The notes under the pieces were generated by a model, which saw nothing but the letters and a program-made list of their open reading frames with translations, was not told the DNA's origin and did no database searches. 64,000 nucleotides of DNA. Source: Synechococcus sp. KORDI-52 (GTDB lineage Bacteria; Cyanobacteriota; Cyanobacteriia; PCC-6307; Cyanobiaceae). Of the stretch, positions 39,002 through 46,937 are shown piece after piece. A program made the translations under genes and the position numbers. Each line of letters starts with the position of its first letter. The first letter of the stretch is position 1. The DNA lies in contig NZ_CP006271.1 in the NCBI RefSeq assembly GCF_000737595.1, positions 868,001-932,000 of the forward strand, given 5' to 3'.

Positions 39002-39772
39002 TCAGCGGCCGATGGTCCGGTAAGGCACCTTGGCCAAATAGTCCATATCGGCACTGGTGCTCGGTCCGATTCGGCGGGGATTGCCGATTTCGCTCACCCA
39101 TGCCACGTAGTCCTGCGGAGAGCCACCCTTCTTGATCTTCGCGCGTTCCGGCAGTCGCTTGGCAGGCCCACCAATGAAAACGAGTTGGGGGAAGCCAAGA
39201 ATGTTCCGGTAGTACTCGTCGTAGCGGGGGGTGGTGATGTTGAAGGGAGTGTCGCCGAGTTCGCGGCCAGGAAGTACGCGGTTGCGTTGGTAAGGAACCG
39301 TGTCGTAGCCGAAGGCGTCGAGATACTCGGCGCTGTCGAGCAAAACATCCACCAGGCCTTCTAGGCCTTTGGTCGCAATCACGATGGACCAGGAGAGCTC
39401 TTCGCCCTTGCCGTTCACTTTGCGGCCGAGGATCCGCTCGCAGAGGTGACGGACAACTTTGTAATTACTGTTGAATCCGTAGAAGGTGCGCTTGAAGGTG
39501 TCAGAGAGCACCAGGCTGCGAATGAAATCGCGAACGGTGATCTGGCCGTCCTTCAGCTGGGACTCAAGGTTGACGTCCCGATCGGTTTTGAAGGCGTGGA
39601 AAAAGATCTGCCGATAGCCGGCTTCCACGACGGTGTCGAAGTTGTCGCGATCGTCTGCGATTTCCAGGGAGTAAGCCCGGGATCCCTCATCGGAGCCGAC
39701 ACGAAGGTTCGGAACACCTGATCTCAGAGAGTTCTGAGTGATCGGTGCGTACTCCAGAAGAGGAATGGCCAC
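39002..39772 (-). CDS. cpcG: Phycobilisome rod-core linker polypeptide
   Basis: About 256 residues from GTG 39772, giving MAIPLLEYAPITQNSLR, the usual CpcG N-terminus; an ATG 18 bases upstream also exists. One phycobilisome linker domain (about residues 18-180) shows AGYRQIFFHAF, QITVRDFIRSLVLSDTFKR and RHLCERILGRKV. It joins phycocyanin rods to the allophycocyanin core at the thylakoid. The C-terminus is hydrophilic, unlike the membrane-anchored CpcG2/CpcL form. Confidence 0.93.
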   Translation of the reverse strand: MAIPLLEYAPITQNSLRSGVPNLRVGSDEGSRAYSLEIADDRDNFDTVVEAGYRQIFFHAFKTDRDVNLESQLKDGQITVRDFIRSLVLSDTFKRTFYGFNSNYKVVRHLCERILGRKVNGKGEELSWSIVIATKGLEGLVDVLLDSAEYLDAFGYDTVPYQRNRVLPGRELGDTPFNITTPRYDEYYRNILGFPQLVFIGGPAKRLPERAKIKKGGSPQDYVAWVSEIGNPRRIGPSTSADMDYLAKVPYRTIGR

Positions 39773-39880
39773 GCGAGCTACAGCATCCACTGAGGGCGAT
39801 CGTAGAAGTGCTGGGTCGTGCCCCCTTCAGCTGCTGTTGCAGCGATTACATGCCGTAATACTTGCTGTAAGTATTTGTGC

Positions 39881-40474
39881 TTACCAGCCGAAGGGGGCGA
39901 GAGCGGCTCCGTTCGAAGCCATCGCTGGGCTGGTCTGATCAACATCGTCCAGTTGACGGGTCTCGATGCAGAAGGAGGCGTTGTTGGAGAGTCCTTGCAC
40001 CGTGCTGGTGCGCAGTCGCACGTTCTCGCCGGCGAACCAGAAGCGCTCCAGGGAGCTCATCATTTCGTAATCCGTGGTGAGGATCAGGCCGTTTTCGTCG
40101 TCCATGCGGAACTGGCCCGCCACCGGCGCTTTCTCGGCGTAGCCGCGATCGCGCAGCAGAAGTCCCCGTCGCCCGGAGTCGTCCTCGGGGATCAGTCCGA
40201 ACATGGTCTGGTCTTCATGGGATTCACCGGCCCGATCCCAGGCCATCGATCCACTCCAGCGCACCCAGCATCCGCCCACGATCTGCTCGACGCTGGCGTT
40301 GTTGCGCTTGGCGATCTCCGCGAGCCGCTCGTCGCCCTTCAGCAGCTCCTCCACCACGATGAAGGAGGCGCCGGCTTCGGCGCGGCGATGCAGCAGGTGG
40401 TGTTGGCTGCGCTGTGAGGTCCAGCGGCCACAGCTCAGGCGAAAGAAGCTGAGGGCGTCCGAGATCTCAAGCAT
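39881..40474 (-). CDS. cpcS: CpcS/CpeS-type phycobilin lyase
   Basis: A 197-residue lipocalin-like lyase from ATG 40474; the longer frame is rejected. FFRLSCGRWTSQRSQHHLLH (about 9-28), GGCWVRWSGSMAW, RGLLLRDRGYAEKAPVAGQF and ENVRLRTSTVQ are the CpcS/CpeS pattern. These enzymes attach phycocyanobilin or phycoerythrobilin to Cys84-type sites of phycobiliproteins. Whether it is CpcS, CpeS or CpcU cannot be settled by eye. A rod linker gene lies 108 bases downstream. Confidence 0.88.
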   Translation of the reverse strand: MLEISDALSFFRLSCGRWTSQRSQHHLLHRRAEAGASFIVVEELLKGDERLAEIAKRNNASVEQIVGGCWVRWSGSMAWDRAGESHEDQTMFGLIPEDDSGRRGLLLRDRGYAEKAPVAGQFRMDDENGLILTTDYEMMSSLERFWFAGENVRLRTSTVQGLSNNASFCIETRQLDDVDQTSPAMASNGAALAPFGW

Positions 40475-40516
40475 CGCCGGCGTTGAGGAAGTGGATTGAT
40501 GATGGCAGCCCGACCT

Positions 40517-40551
40517 AGTCATTCACGACAGCCGAGTCATTCACGACAGCC
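40517..40551. repeat. Two tandem 17-base direct repeats
   Basis: AGTCATTCACGACAGCC occurs at 40517-40533 and 40535-40551, one base apart, in the 80-base gap between cpcS and the gene upstream of it. It may be a slippage product or a binding site for cpcS regulation. Confidence 0.8.
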
Positions 40552-40554
40552 ATG

Positions 40555-40893
40555 TCAGCCACGGCAGCGGGCTTCGGCGGCATTGATCAGATCATCGAGG
40601 GTCAGCGCCAGGGGCGACTTGCCCAGTTCAAGCGCCAGTTGATCCAGCTGATCGGCAGCAGCGTTGAGCTGAAGCAGCAGGGTGTCGAGGAATGCCGGAT
40701 CGTCAGCGACCACGGGTTGCTGCTGGCACCAGCGGCGCCGTTGGGTCTCGTCGGGGATCGCGCCAGTGCTCTCTGGCGCAGCCATGACTTGAAAGCTGTC
40801 CAGGCAGTGGCTCAGCACCCTCAGGTGATGGCGATCCAGCTGGGGCAGCAGGGTGGAGTCGATGCGTTCAATGGTTGCCCTGTCGATGGCCAT
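40555..40893 (-). CDS. Hypothetical protein coupled to sufR
   Basis: A 112-residue protein from ATG 40893, which overlaps the sufR stop (ATGA). Helical, no membrane segment; QLDRHHLRVLSHCLDSFQ and a Leu-rich C-terminal half (LLLQLNAAADQLDQLALELG) stand out. Not recognised. Its coupling to sufR suggests it is made with the repressor; it may be a small regulator or Fe-S partner, unproven. Confidence 0.7.
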   Translation of the reverse strand: MAIDRATIERIDSTLLPQLDRHHLRVLSHCLDSFQVMAAPESTGAIPDETQRRRWCQQQPVVADDPAFLDTLLLQLNAAADQLDQLALELGKSPLALTLDDLINAAEARCRG

Positions 40894-41537
40894 CAGCCCT
40901 GCGCCAGCGGGGTGATGCGGAAGCCGCAGGCGTGGCCTCCCTCGAGCCGCCAATGCACCCGTTCCACCCGGCAGTCCGGCACGGTGCGGCGGATCAGCAG
41001 CAATTCCTGGTCGCACACCGCAGGAAACTCTTCGGCGATGCGCTGCACAGAACAGTGGGCCTCCTCGAGCCGCCAGCTGATGCCGTCGTCATCCCGGCTG
41101 CAGACGGTGACATAGCCCTCGTCGCGCCGCAGCCGTGCCAGATGTTGGATGCGGGTCTCCAGGGAGGCTTCGCCGATGCTTTGGCGGTATTGGCTGGCCT
41201 TCGACTCCGCCTGCTGGTTCAACAGCTGGCGCAAGGTCGCTTCGGGGAGATGGCTTCGCATCGAATCCAGCAGCCCCAGAGCGAAGCGACCGCTCCCGTC
41301 GGGAAACTGGGCCCGTCCTTTGTCCGTGAGGCACCAACGGTTGCTCGGGCGCCCCGGTCCGCTGGCGTTGCTGCTGGCGCAGACCAGGCCGCTGTCAGCG
41401 AGGGAGCGCAGATGCCGCCGCATGGCCTGAACTGAAATGCCCACGGCGCCGGCCAGGGTGCCAGCGTCCTCCTCCCCACGCTCTAGCAGCAGGGAGAGCA
41501 CGGCGTCGCGGGTGCTGGCGGGGGCCGAGGCGCTCAT
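40893..41537 (-). CDS. sufR: SufR, iron-sulfur-sensing repressor of the suf operon
   Basis: A 214-residue regulator from ATG 41537. The winged helix at residues 10-75 (GTLAGAVGISVQAMRRHLRS is the recognition part) binds DNA. The C-terminal half has four cysteines, C162, C175, C189 and C204, spaced X12, X13 and X14; in SufR such cysteines hold a 4Fe-4S cluster that makes the protein a repressor when clusters are plentiful. It is divergent from ftrC-sufBCDS, the expected target. Confidence 0.93.
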   Translation of the reverse strand: MSASAPASTRDAVLSLLLERGEEDAGTLAGAVGISVQAMRRHLRSLADSGLVCASSNASGPGRPSNRWCLTDKGRAQFPDGSGRFALGLLDSMRSHLPEATLRQLLNQQAESKASQYRQSIGEASLETRIQHLARLRRDEGYVTVCSRDDDGISWRLEEAHCSVQRIAEEFPAVCDQELLLIRRTVPDCRVERVHWRLEGGHACGFRITPLAQG

Positions 41538-41626
41538 GACGAGGCGAAACCTCCCCACACGATGCCATCGAATTGCCTCGGCATGCCGGCCGGGTTGAGG
41601 GTCACAATGGGGAGCCCGCTCACCGG

Positions 41627-41640
41627 AGGCCTGTTGGCCT
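41627..41640. promoter_or_regulatory. Inverted repeat in the sufR-ftrC spacer
   Basis: AGGCC-TGTT-GGCCT, a perfect 5-4-5 repeat. It lies 56 bases upstream of ftrC and 90 bases upstream of sufR. A candidate operator; the CAAC-N6-GTTG site described for Synechocystis SufR was not found. Confidence 0.3.
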
Positions 41641-41654
41641 AGGCTTCCAGTAAG

Positions 41655-41670
41655 GAAACCGCGGGGTTTC
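41655..41670. promoter_or_regulatory. Second inverted repeat before ftrC
   Basis: GAAACC-GCGG-GGTTTC, a perfect 6-4-6 repeat 26 bases before the ftrC start and 29 bases (centre to centre) from the other repeat, about three helix turns. This is a good place for SufR to block transcription. Confidence 0.4.
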
Positions 41671-41695
41671 GTAATCCGCCGCTCCCTCCACTTCC

Positions 41696-42052
41696 ATGTC
41701 CGACGCCCCTCAAGAGCCGACAGCAGAAAGCCTGGAGGTCATCCGCAAGTTCGCTGAAACCTACGCACAGCGCACCGGCACCTATTTCTGTGCGGACCCC
41801 AGCGTCACCGCCGTTGTACTGAAGGGTCTGGCGCGTCACAAGGACGATCTGGGGGGAGCGCTGTGCCCTTGCCGCCATTACGAAGACAAGGAGGCCGAGG
41901 TCTCCCAAGCCTTCTGGAACTGCCCATGCGTTCCGATGCGCGAACGCAAGGAGTGCCACTGCATGCTCTTCCTCACCGAGGACAACCCCTTCGCTTGCCC
42001 TGAGAAGACGCAGACCATCACCACCGAAACGATCAACGCCACCGCCGGCTGA
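41696..42052 (+). CDS. ftrC: Ferredoxin-thioredoxin reductase catalytic subunit
   Basis: A 118-residue protein that passes electrons from ferredoxin to thioredoxin using a 4Fe-4S cluster and a disulphide. The three signature pairs are all present: C57-P-C59, C76-P-C78 and C87-H-C89, with FWNCPCVPMRERKECHCMLF. Length is normal. It is the first gene downstream of the sufR spacer and 5 bases before sufB, so an Fe-S enzyme is co-expressed with its assembly machinery. Confidence 0.96.
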   Translation: MSDAPQEPTAESLEVIRKFAETYAQRTGTYFCADPSVTAVVLKGLARHKDDLGGALCPCRHYEDKEAEVSQAFWNCPCVPMRERKECHCMLFLTEDNPFACPEKTQTITTETINATAG

Positions 42053-42057
42053 GCTGA

Positions 42058-43497
42058 ATGACCAGTACCTCCACACGGGATCTCGTCAGCCAGCCGTACA
42101 AGTACGGCTTCGTCACCGAGATCGAGACCGACAAGATCGCCAAGGGTCTCAGTGAAGAGGTCGTTCGCCTGATTTCGGCCAAGAAGGAGGAGCCGGACTT
42201 CCTTCTGCAGTTCCGGCTCAAGGCGTTTCGCCACTGGCTCACCCTCGAGGAGCCCGACTGGGCTGCCCTGGGTTATTCAGAGATCGATTACCAGGACATC
42301 GTTTATTACGCGGCTCCCAAGCAGCAGGAGAAGAAGGCCAGCCTCGATGAGGTGGATCCGAAGCTGCTGGAAACCTTCGACAAGCTCGGCATCCCGCTGA
42401 GCGAGCAGAAGCGCCTCAGCAACGTGGCGGTGGACGCTGTTTTCGACAGCGTTTCGATTGCCACCACTTACAAGGAGAAGCTGGCGGAACACGGGGTGGT
42501 GTTCTGCTCCTTCAGTGAGGCGGTCAAGGAGCACCCCGAGCTGATCGAGCGCTACCTCGGCACGGTGGTTTCCAGCAACGACAACTATTTCGCCGCCCTG
42601 AACTCAGCCGTGTTCAGCGACGGATCCTTCGTCTTCATTCCGAAGGGCGTCGAGTGCCCGATGGAGCTGTCCACCTACTTCCGGATCAATTCCGGCGACA
42701 CCGGACAGTTCGAACGCACCTTGATCGTGGCCGAAGAAGGTGCCTCGGTGAGTTATCTCGAGGGATGCACGGCACCGATGTTCGACACCAACCAGCTGCA
42801 TGCGGCGGTGGTGGAACTGGTGGCCCTCGACGACGCCTCAATCAAATACTCCACGGTTCAGAACTGGTACGCCGGTGATGAAAACGGCGTCGGCGGGATC
42901 TACAACTTCGTTACCAAGCGCGGCCAGTGCCGCGGTGATCGCAGCCGCATCAGCTGGACCCAGGTCGAGACCGGTTCGGCCATCACCTGGAAGTATCCAA
43001 GTTGCGTGCTGCAGGGTGCTGATTCGGTGGGTGAGTTCTATTCTGTGGCCCTCACCAACAACTGCCAGCAGGCCGACACCGGGACCAAGATGGTCCACGT
43101 CGGACCACGCACCCGCTCCACGATCGTGAGCAAGGGCATCAGTGCCGGGCGCTCCAGCAACAGCTACCGCGGGCTCGTGCAGATGGGGCCCAATGCCAAA
43201 GGTGCCCGCAACTACAGCCAATGTGATTCGATGCTGATCGGCGATCAAGCGGCTGCGAACACCTACCCCTACATCCGTTCGCAGCAGCCGCAGGCGGCCA
43301 TCGAACATGAGGCCAGCACCTGTCGCATCTCCGAAGACCAGCTCTTCTATCTGCAGAGCCGTGGCATCGGGTTTGAAGAGGCCGTCTCGATGATGGTCAG
43401 CGGCTTCTGCCGCGACGTCTTCAATCAACTGCCGATGGAGTTTGCCGCTGAGGCCGACAAACTGCTGGCCCTCAAACTCGAGGGGTCCGTGGGCTGA
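42058..43497 (+). CDS. sufB: SUF scaffold protein SufB
   Basis: A 479-residue scaffold on which Fe-S clusters are built, working with SufC and SufD. The sequence is typical: [53 protein letters not shown], and the C-terminal cluster-binding part with [23 protein letters not shown]. It overlaps nothing and follows ftrC by 5 bases. Confidence 0.97.
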   Translation: MTSTSTRDLVSQPYKYGFVTEIETDKIAKGLSEEVVRLISAKKEEPDFLLQFRLKAFRHWLTLEEPDWAALGYSEIDYQDIVYYAAPKQQEKKASLDEVDPKLLETFDKLGIPLSEQKRLSNVAVDAVFDSVSIATTYKEKLAEHGVVFCSFSEAVKEHPELIERYLGTVVSSNDNYFAALNSAVFSDGSFVFIPKGVECPMELSTYFRINSGDTGQFERTLIVAEEGASVSYLEGCTAPMFDTNQLHAAVVELVALDDASIKYSTVQNWYAGDENGVGGIYNFVTKRGQCRGDRSRISWTQVETGSAITWKYPSCVLQGADSVGEFYSVALTNNCQQADTGTKMVHVGPRTRSTIVSKGISAGRSSNSYRGLVQMGPNAKGARNYSQCDSMLIGDQAAANTYPYIRSQQPQAAIEHEASTCRISEDQLFYLQSRGIGFEEAVSMMVSGFCRDVFNQLPMEFAAEADKLLALKLEGSVG

Positions 43498-43539
43498 TCC
43501 CCTCCCGACCTTGTCTCTGTTTTTTTAACGACGCCTTCC

Positions 43540-44328
43540 GTGATTCGCCCTGACGCTGAGCTGCTGCTCGACATCCAAGACCTGCATGCCTCCGTTGAGG
43601 ACAAGCCCATTCTCAAGGGGGTGAATCTGCAGGTGCGGGCTGGTGAGGTGCATGCCGTGATGGGCCGCAACGGCAGTGGCAAGAGCACGCTCTCCAAGGT
43701 GTTGGCCGGGCACCCGGCCTATCGGGTCACGGGCGGCACCGTTCGTTATCGCGGCCAGGATCTGTTTGAGCTGGAGCCCGAAGAGCGGGCGCGGCTGGGG
43801 GTGTTCCTCGGATTCCAGTACCCCGTTGAGATCCCTGGCGTCAGCAACTTGGAATTCCTGCGGGTTTCCACCAATGCCCGGCGCGAGAAACAGGGTCAGG
43901 AAGAGCTCGATACGTTTGCCTTTGAGGACCACGTGAACGACAAGCTCAAGGTGGTGCAGATGGACCCTGCTTTCCTCGAGCGCAGCGTGAATGAAGGCTT
44001 CTCCGGGGGCGAGAAAAAGCGCAACGAGATTCTGCAGATGGCGCTGCTGGAGCCCGTGGTGGCGATCCTGGATGAAACCGATTCCGGCCTGGATATCGAT
44101 GCCCTGCGCATCGTGGCCGGTGGTGTGAACCAGCTGGCGACGGAAGACAACGCCACGCTGCTGATCACCCACTACCAGCGTCTTCTCGATGAGATCACAC
44201 CGGACTATGTGCATGTGATGGCGGCAGGCCGGATCCTGCGCACCGGAGGCCGGGAGCTGGCCCTTGAGCTGGAGCAGACCGGATACGACTGGGTGGATCA
44301 GGAACTGGCCGCCCAGGGAGCAGCTTGA
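43540..44328 (+). CDS. sufC: SUF ATPase SufC
   Basis: A 262-residue ABC-type ATPase from GTG 43540. Walker [15 protein letters not shown] (about residues 46-59), the Q-loop region [15 protein letters not shown], signature [16 protein letters not shown] and Walker [14 protein letters not shown] are visible. It drives shape changes in SufBC2D. The stop overlaps the likely sufD start region. Confidence 0.97.
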   Translation: MIRPDAELLLDIQDLHASVEDKPILKGVNLQVRAGEVHAVMGRNGSGKSTLSKVLAGHPAYRVTGGTVRYRGQDLFELEPEERARLGVFLGFQYPVEIPGVSNLEFLRVSTNARREKQGQEELDTFAFEDHVNDKLKVVQMDPAFLERSVNEGFSGGEKKRNEILQMALLEPVVAILDETDSGLDIDALRIVAGGVNQLATEDNATLLITHYQRLLDEITPDYVHVMAAGRILRTGGRELALELEQTGYDWVDQELAAQGAA

Positions 44329-44330
44329 CC

Positions 44331-45509
44331 ATGGCGAGCAGTGTGCTGGCGCCAGTGCAGGAGCGCGGTCGAGCCGCGCTTGAACAGCTTGGTCTGCCCA
44401 ACCGCCGCCAGGAGCCCTGGCGTCTCACCGACCTCAAACGGCTTGCAGCTGTCTCGGAATTGCCCGCCAGTGCCTCGCCACTGTCTGAGCCCCTGCCGGC
44501 CAGCCTTGACGGGGTGACCCGTCTGGTGCTGAATGGTTTTGATGATCCCCTGGCCGGCCAGATTCTTCCGGAGGGAATCACGGCGCTGAATGCTGAAGAG
44601 CTGGAGCAGGCCCTCGGCCACACCCTTGATCGCTGCGGTTGTGCCCAGGTCTGGCCCGTAGAGTTCAACCATGCCAAAGCCCAGCAGATCCTGGCCCTCA
44701 GGGTGCGGGGACGGGTCGGCCCGTTGGAGCTGGTGCTGGCTGCCGGTGCCGGCTTGAACGCCACGCGGGTGCTGCTGCTGCTGGAGGAAAAAGCTGAACT
44801 TGAGTTGATGCAGGTGCTGCTGGCTGAGGGGGCATCGGCCCACAGCCATGTGCTGGAAGTGCATCTGGGGCAGGAAGCCCAACTGCGCCATGGCGTGCTG
44901 GCCACGGCGGATGGCGCGTCATCGCTGATGGCTCATCTGGCTGTCGAGCAGGAGCCCCGCAGCTCCTATGCCCTTACTTCGGTGGTTCAGGGTTGGAACC
45001 TGGGACGGGTGGAGCCTCGGGTGGTGCAGGTGGATGGCCAGGCAGAGACCGTGCTCAAAGGTCTGGCTGTCACCGGCGCCGAGCAGCAGCTGGCCACCCA
45101 CACCGCGGTGCGCTTCGACGGGCCGGAGGGGGAGCTGGATCAATTGCAGAAATGCCTGGCCGGCGGCCAGTCCCACGCGATTTTCAACGGCGCCATCAGT
45201 GTTCCCCGCGATGCTCAGCGCACCAACGCTGCGCAGTTGAGCCGCAACCTGTTGCTGTCTGATCGGGCCCGGGTGGACACCAAGCCCGAGTTGGAGATTG
45301 TGGCTGACGATGTGCGCTGCGCTCACGGCGCCACCGTGTCGCAGCTTCAGGACGACGAGCTCTTCTATCTCCAGAGCCGGGGCATCGCTGCGGGGGATGC
45401 AACGGCGCTGCTGCTGCGCGGGGCCTGCCAGGAGGTGATCGCCCAGCTTCCTGCTGCTGCGCAGGTTTGGCGCCCCCTGGAGCGCGTGATGGAGAGCCTC
45501 GCCCCATGA
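44331..45509 (+). CDS. sufD: SUF assembly protein SufD
   Basis: About 392 residues; ATG 44331 is preferred, though a TTG at 44325 overlaps the sufC stop. The beta-helix core is followed by a C-terminal domain ending [19 protein letters not shown], homologous to SufB. It partners SufB in the SufBCD complex. Its stop overlaps the sufS start (ATGA). Confidence 0.94.
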   Translation: MASSVLAPVQERGRAALEQLGLPNRRQEPWRLTDLKRLAAVSELPASASPLSEPLPASLDGVTRLVLNGFDDPLAGQILPEGITALNAEELEQALGHTLDRCGCAQVWPVEFNHAKAQQILALRVRGRVGPLELVLAAGAGLNATRVLLLLEEKAELELMQVLLAEGASAHSHVLEVHLGQEAQLRHGVLATADGASSLMAHLAVEQEPRSSYALTSVVQGWNLGRVEPRVVQVDGQAETVLKGLAVTGAEQQLATHTAVRFDGPEGELDQLQKCLAGGQSHAIFNGAISVPRDAQRTNAAQLSRNLLLSDRARVDTKPELEIVADDVRCAHGATVSQLQDDELFYLQSRGIAAGDATALLLRGACQEVIAQLPAAAQVWRPLERVMESLAP

Positions 45510-46786
45510 CGATCGCCGCCGAGGCACGATCCAGTGCTGATTTCGTGGATTTATCGACGCGATATCGTGCCGACTTTCCGATTCTCGAGCAGCGGGCCCC
45601 CGACGGTCGGCCGCTGATCTACCTCGATCACGCGGCCACCAGCCAGAAGCCCCGTCAGGTGCTGGAGGCTCTGCAGCATTACTACAGCTGCGACAACGCC
45701 AACGTGCATCGTGGTGCGCACCAGCTCAGTGCCCGCGCCACCGATGCCTTTGAGGCGGCCCGAACCACGACGGCGGCTTTCGTGGGCGCTGCCAGTTCCC
45801 GCGAGATTGTCTTCACCCGCAATGCCAGTGAAGCGATCAATCTGGTGGCGCGCACCTGGGGTGACGCCAACCTCAAGCAGGGGGACGAAATTCTCCTCAC
45901 GGTGATGGAGCACCACAGCAACCTGGTGCCCTGGCAGCTGTTGGCGCAGCGCACCGGCTGCGTGCTGCGCCATGTGGGCATCACCGAATCCGGTGAGCTG
46001 GATCTGGAGGATTTCCGGGCCCAGCTCAACGAGCGCACACGGTTGGTGAGCCTGGTGCACATCAGCAATTCCCTCGGTTGCTGCAATCCCCTGGATCAAG
46101 TGATCCCCGCGGCCCATGCCGTTGGTGCCTGCGTGCTCGTGGATGCCTGCCAAAGCCTGGCCCACAAGCCGATTGATGTGGTGGCCCTGGATGCCGACTT
46201 TCTTGTCGGCTCTTCCCACAAGCTCTGTGGTCCCACCGGCATGGGATTCCTCTGGGCGCGGGAGTCGCTGCTGGAGGCGATGCCTCCCTTCCTGGGCGGC
46301 GGGGAGATGATTCAGGACGTTTTTCTGGACCACAGCACCTGGGCGGTGTTGCCCCATAAGTTTGAAGCGGGCACCCCTGCCATTGGTGAGGCGGTGGGCA
46401 TGGGGGCTGCGATTCGCTATCTGCAGATGGTGGGTCTGGAGGCCATTCAGGCCTGGGAGGCGCAGCTCACCAGGCATCTGTTCAACCGGCTGCAGGCGAT
46501 TGATGGCGTGCGTTTGCTCGGGCCCACGCCGGATCAGCAGCCCGAACGCGGTGCGCTGGCCACATTCCTGGTGGATGGCGTGCATGCCAACGACATTGCC
46601 GCTCTGATCGATGCGTCTGGGATCTGCATCCGCAGTGGTCACCACTGCTGTCAGCCCCTGCACCGTTTGTATGACGTGACGGCTTCAGCGCGGGCCAGCC
46701 TCAGCTTCACCAGCACCTTTGAAGAAATCGACCGCTTCAGCGATGAGCTCGCTTCCACGGTCGCTTTCCTGCACGAACACAGCTGA
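45506..46786 (+). CDS. sufS: SUF cysteine desulfurase SufS
   Basis: A 426-residue PLP enzyme that supplies sulfur from cysteine. Lys239 (SSHKLCGP) holds PLP, and Cys381 in SGHHCCQP is the active-site persulfide residue. ATG 45506 overlaps the sufD stop. Longer frames are artefacts. It is the last gene of the ftrC-sufBCDS operon; no sufE or sufT follows. Confidence 0.97.
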   Translation: MTIAAEARSSADFVDLSTRYRADFPILEQRAPDGRPLIYLDHAATSQKPRQVLEALQHYYSCDNANVHRGAHQLSARATDAFEAARTTTAAFVGAASSREIVFTRNASEAINLVARTWGDANLKQGDEILLTVMEHHSNLVPWQLLAQRTGCVLRHVGITESGELDLEDFRAQLNERTRLVSLVHISNSLGCCNPLDQVIPAAHAVGACVLVDACQSLAHKPIDVVALDADFLVGSSHKLCGPTGMGFLWARESLLEAMPPFLGGGEMIQDVFLDHSTWAVLPHKFEAGTPAIGEAVGMGAAIRYLQMVGLEAIQAWEAQLTRHLFNRLQAIDGVRLLGPTPDQQPERGALATFLVDGVHANDIAALIDASGICIRSGHHCCQPLHRLYDVTASARASLSFTSTFEEIDRFSDELASTVAFLHEHS

Positions 46787-46808
46787 TCTTGCTTCTTGCT
46801 GTTCCAGC

Positions 46809-46846
46809 TTGATTGGCACGTCGACCAACATATCGTTGCCAATCAA
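46809..46846. repeat. Ten-base inverted repeat after sufS
   Basis: TTGATTGGCA (46809-46818) and TGCCAATCAA (46837-46846) are perfect inverses with an 18-base spacer, 23 bases after the sufS stop and followed by GGTTTTTGCC. It could end the suf operon, or mark the edge of the AT-rich island. Confidence 0.5.
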
Positions 46847-46937
46847 CTTCGTTGTGGTTTTTGCCCGTCAGGAAAGCCAAATGGCCGAGCGAATCTTGAA
46901 GTTCAACTGTGGACCCGCCACTGCAGAACATTCGTCT

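Noticed and set aside
41549-41561. CCTCCCCACAC, like the Yfr1 RNA core
   Set aside because: The match to the Yfr1 core is inexact and the flanking stem-loops are missing.
46737-46931. Small frames around the sufS-island junction
   Set aside because: They overlap sufS or the inverted repeat and resemble no protein; the region could hold a decayed gene but there is no positive evidence.
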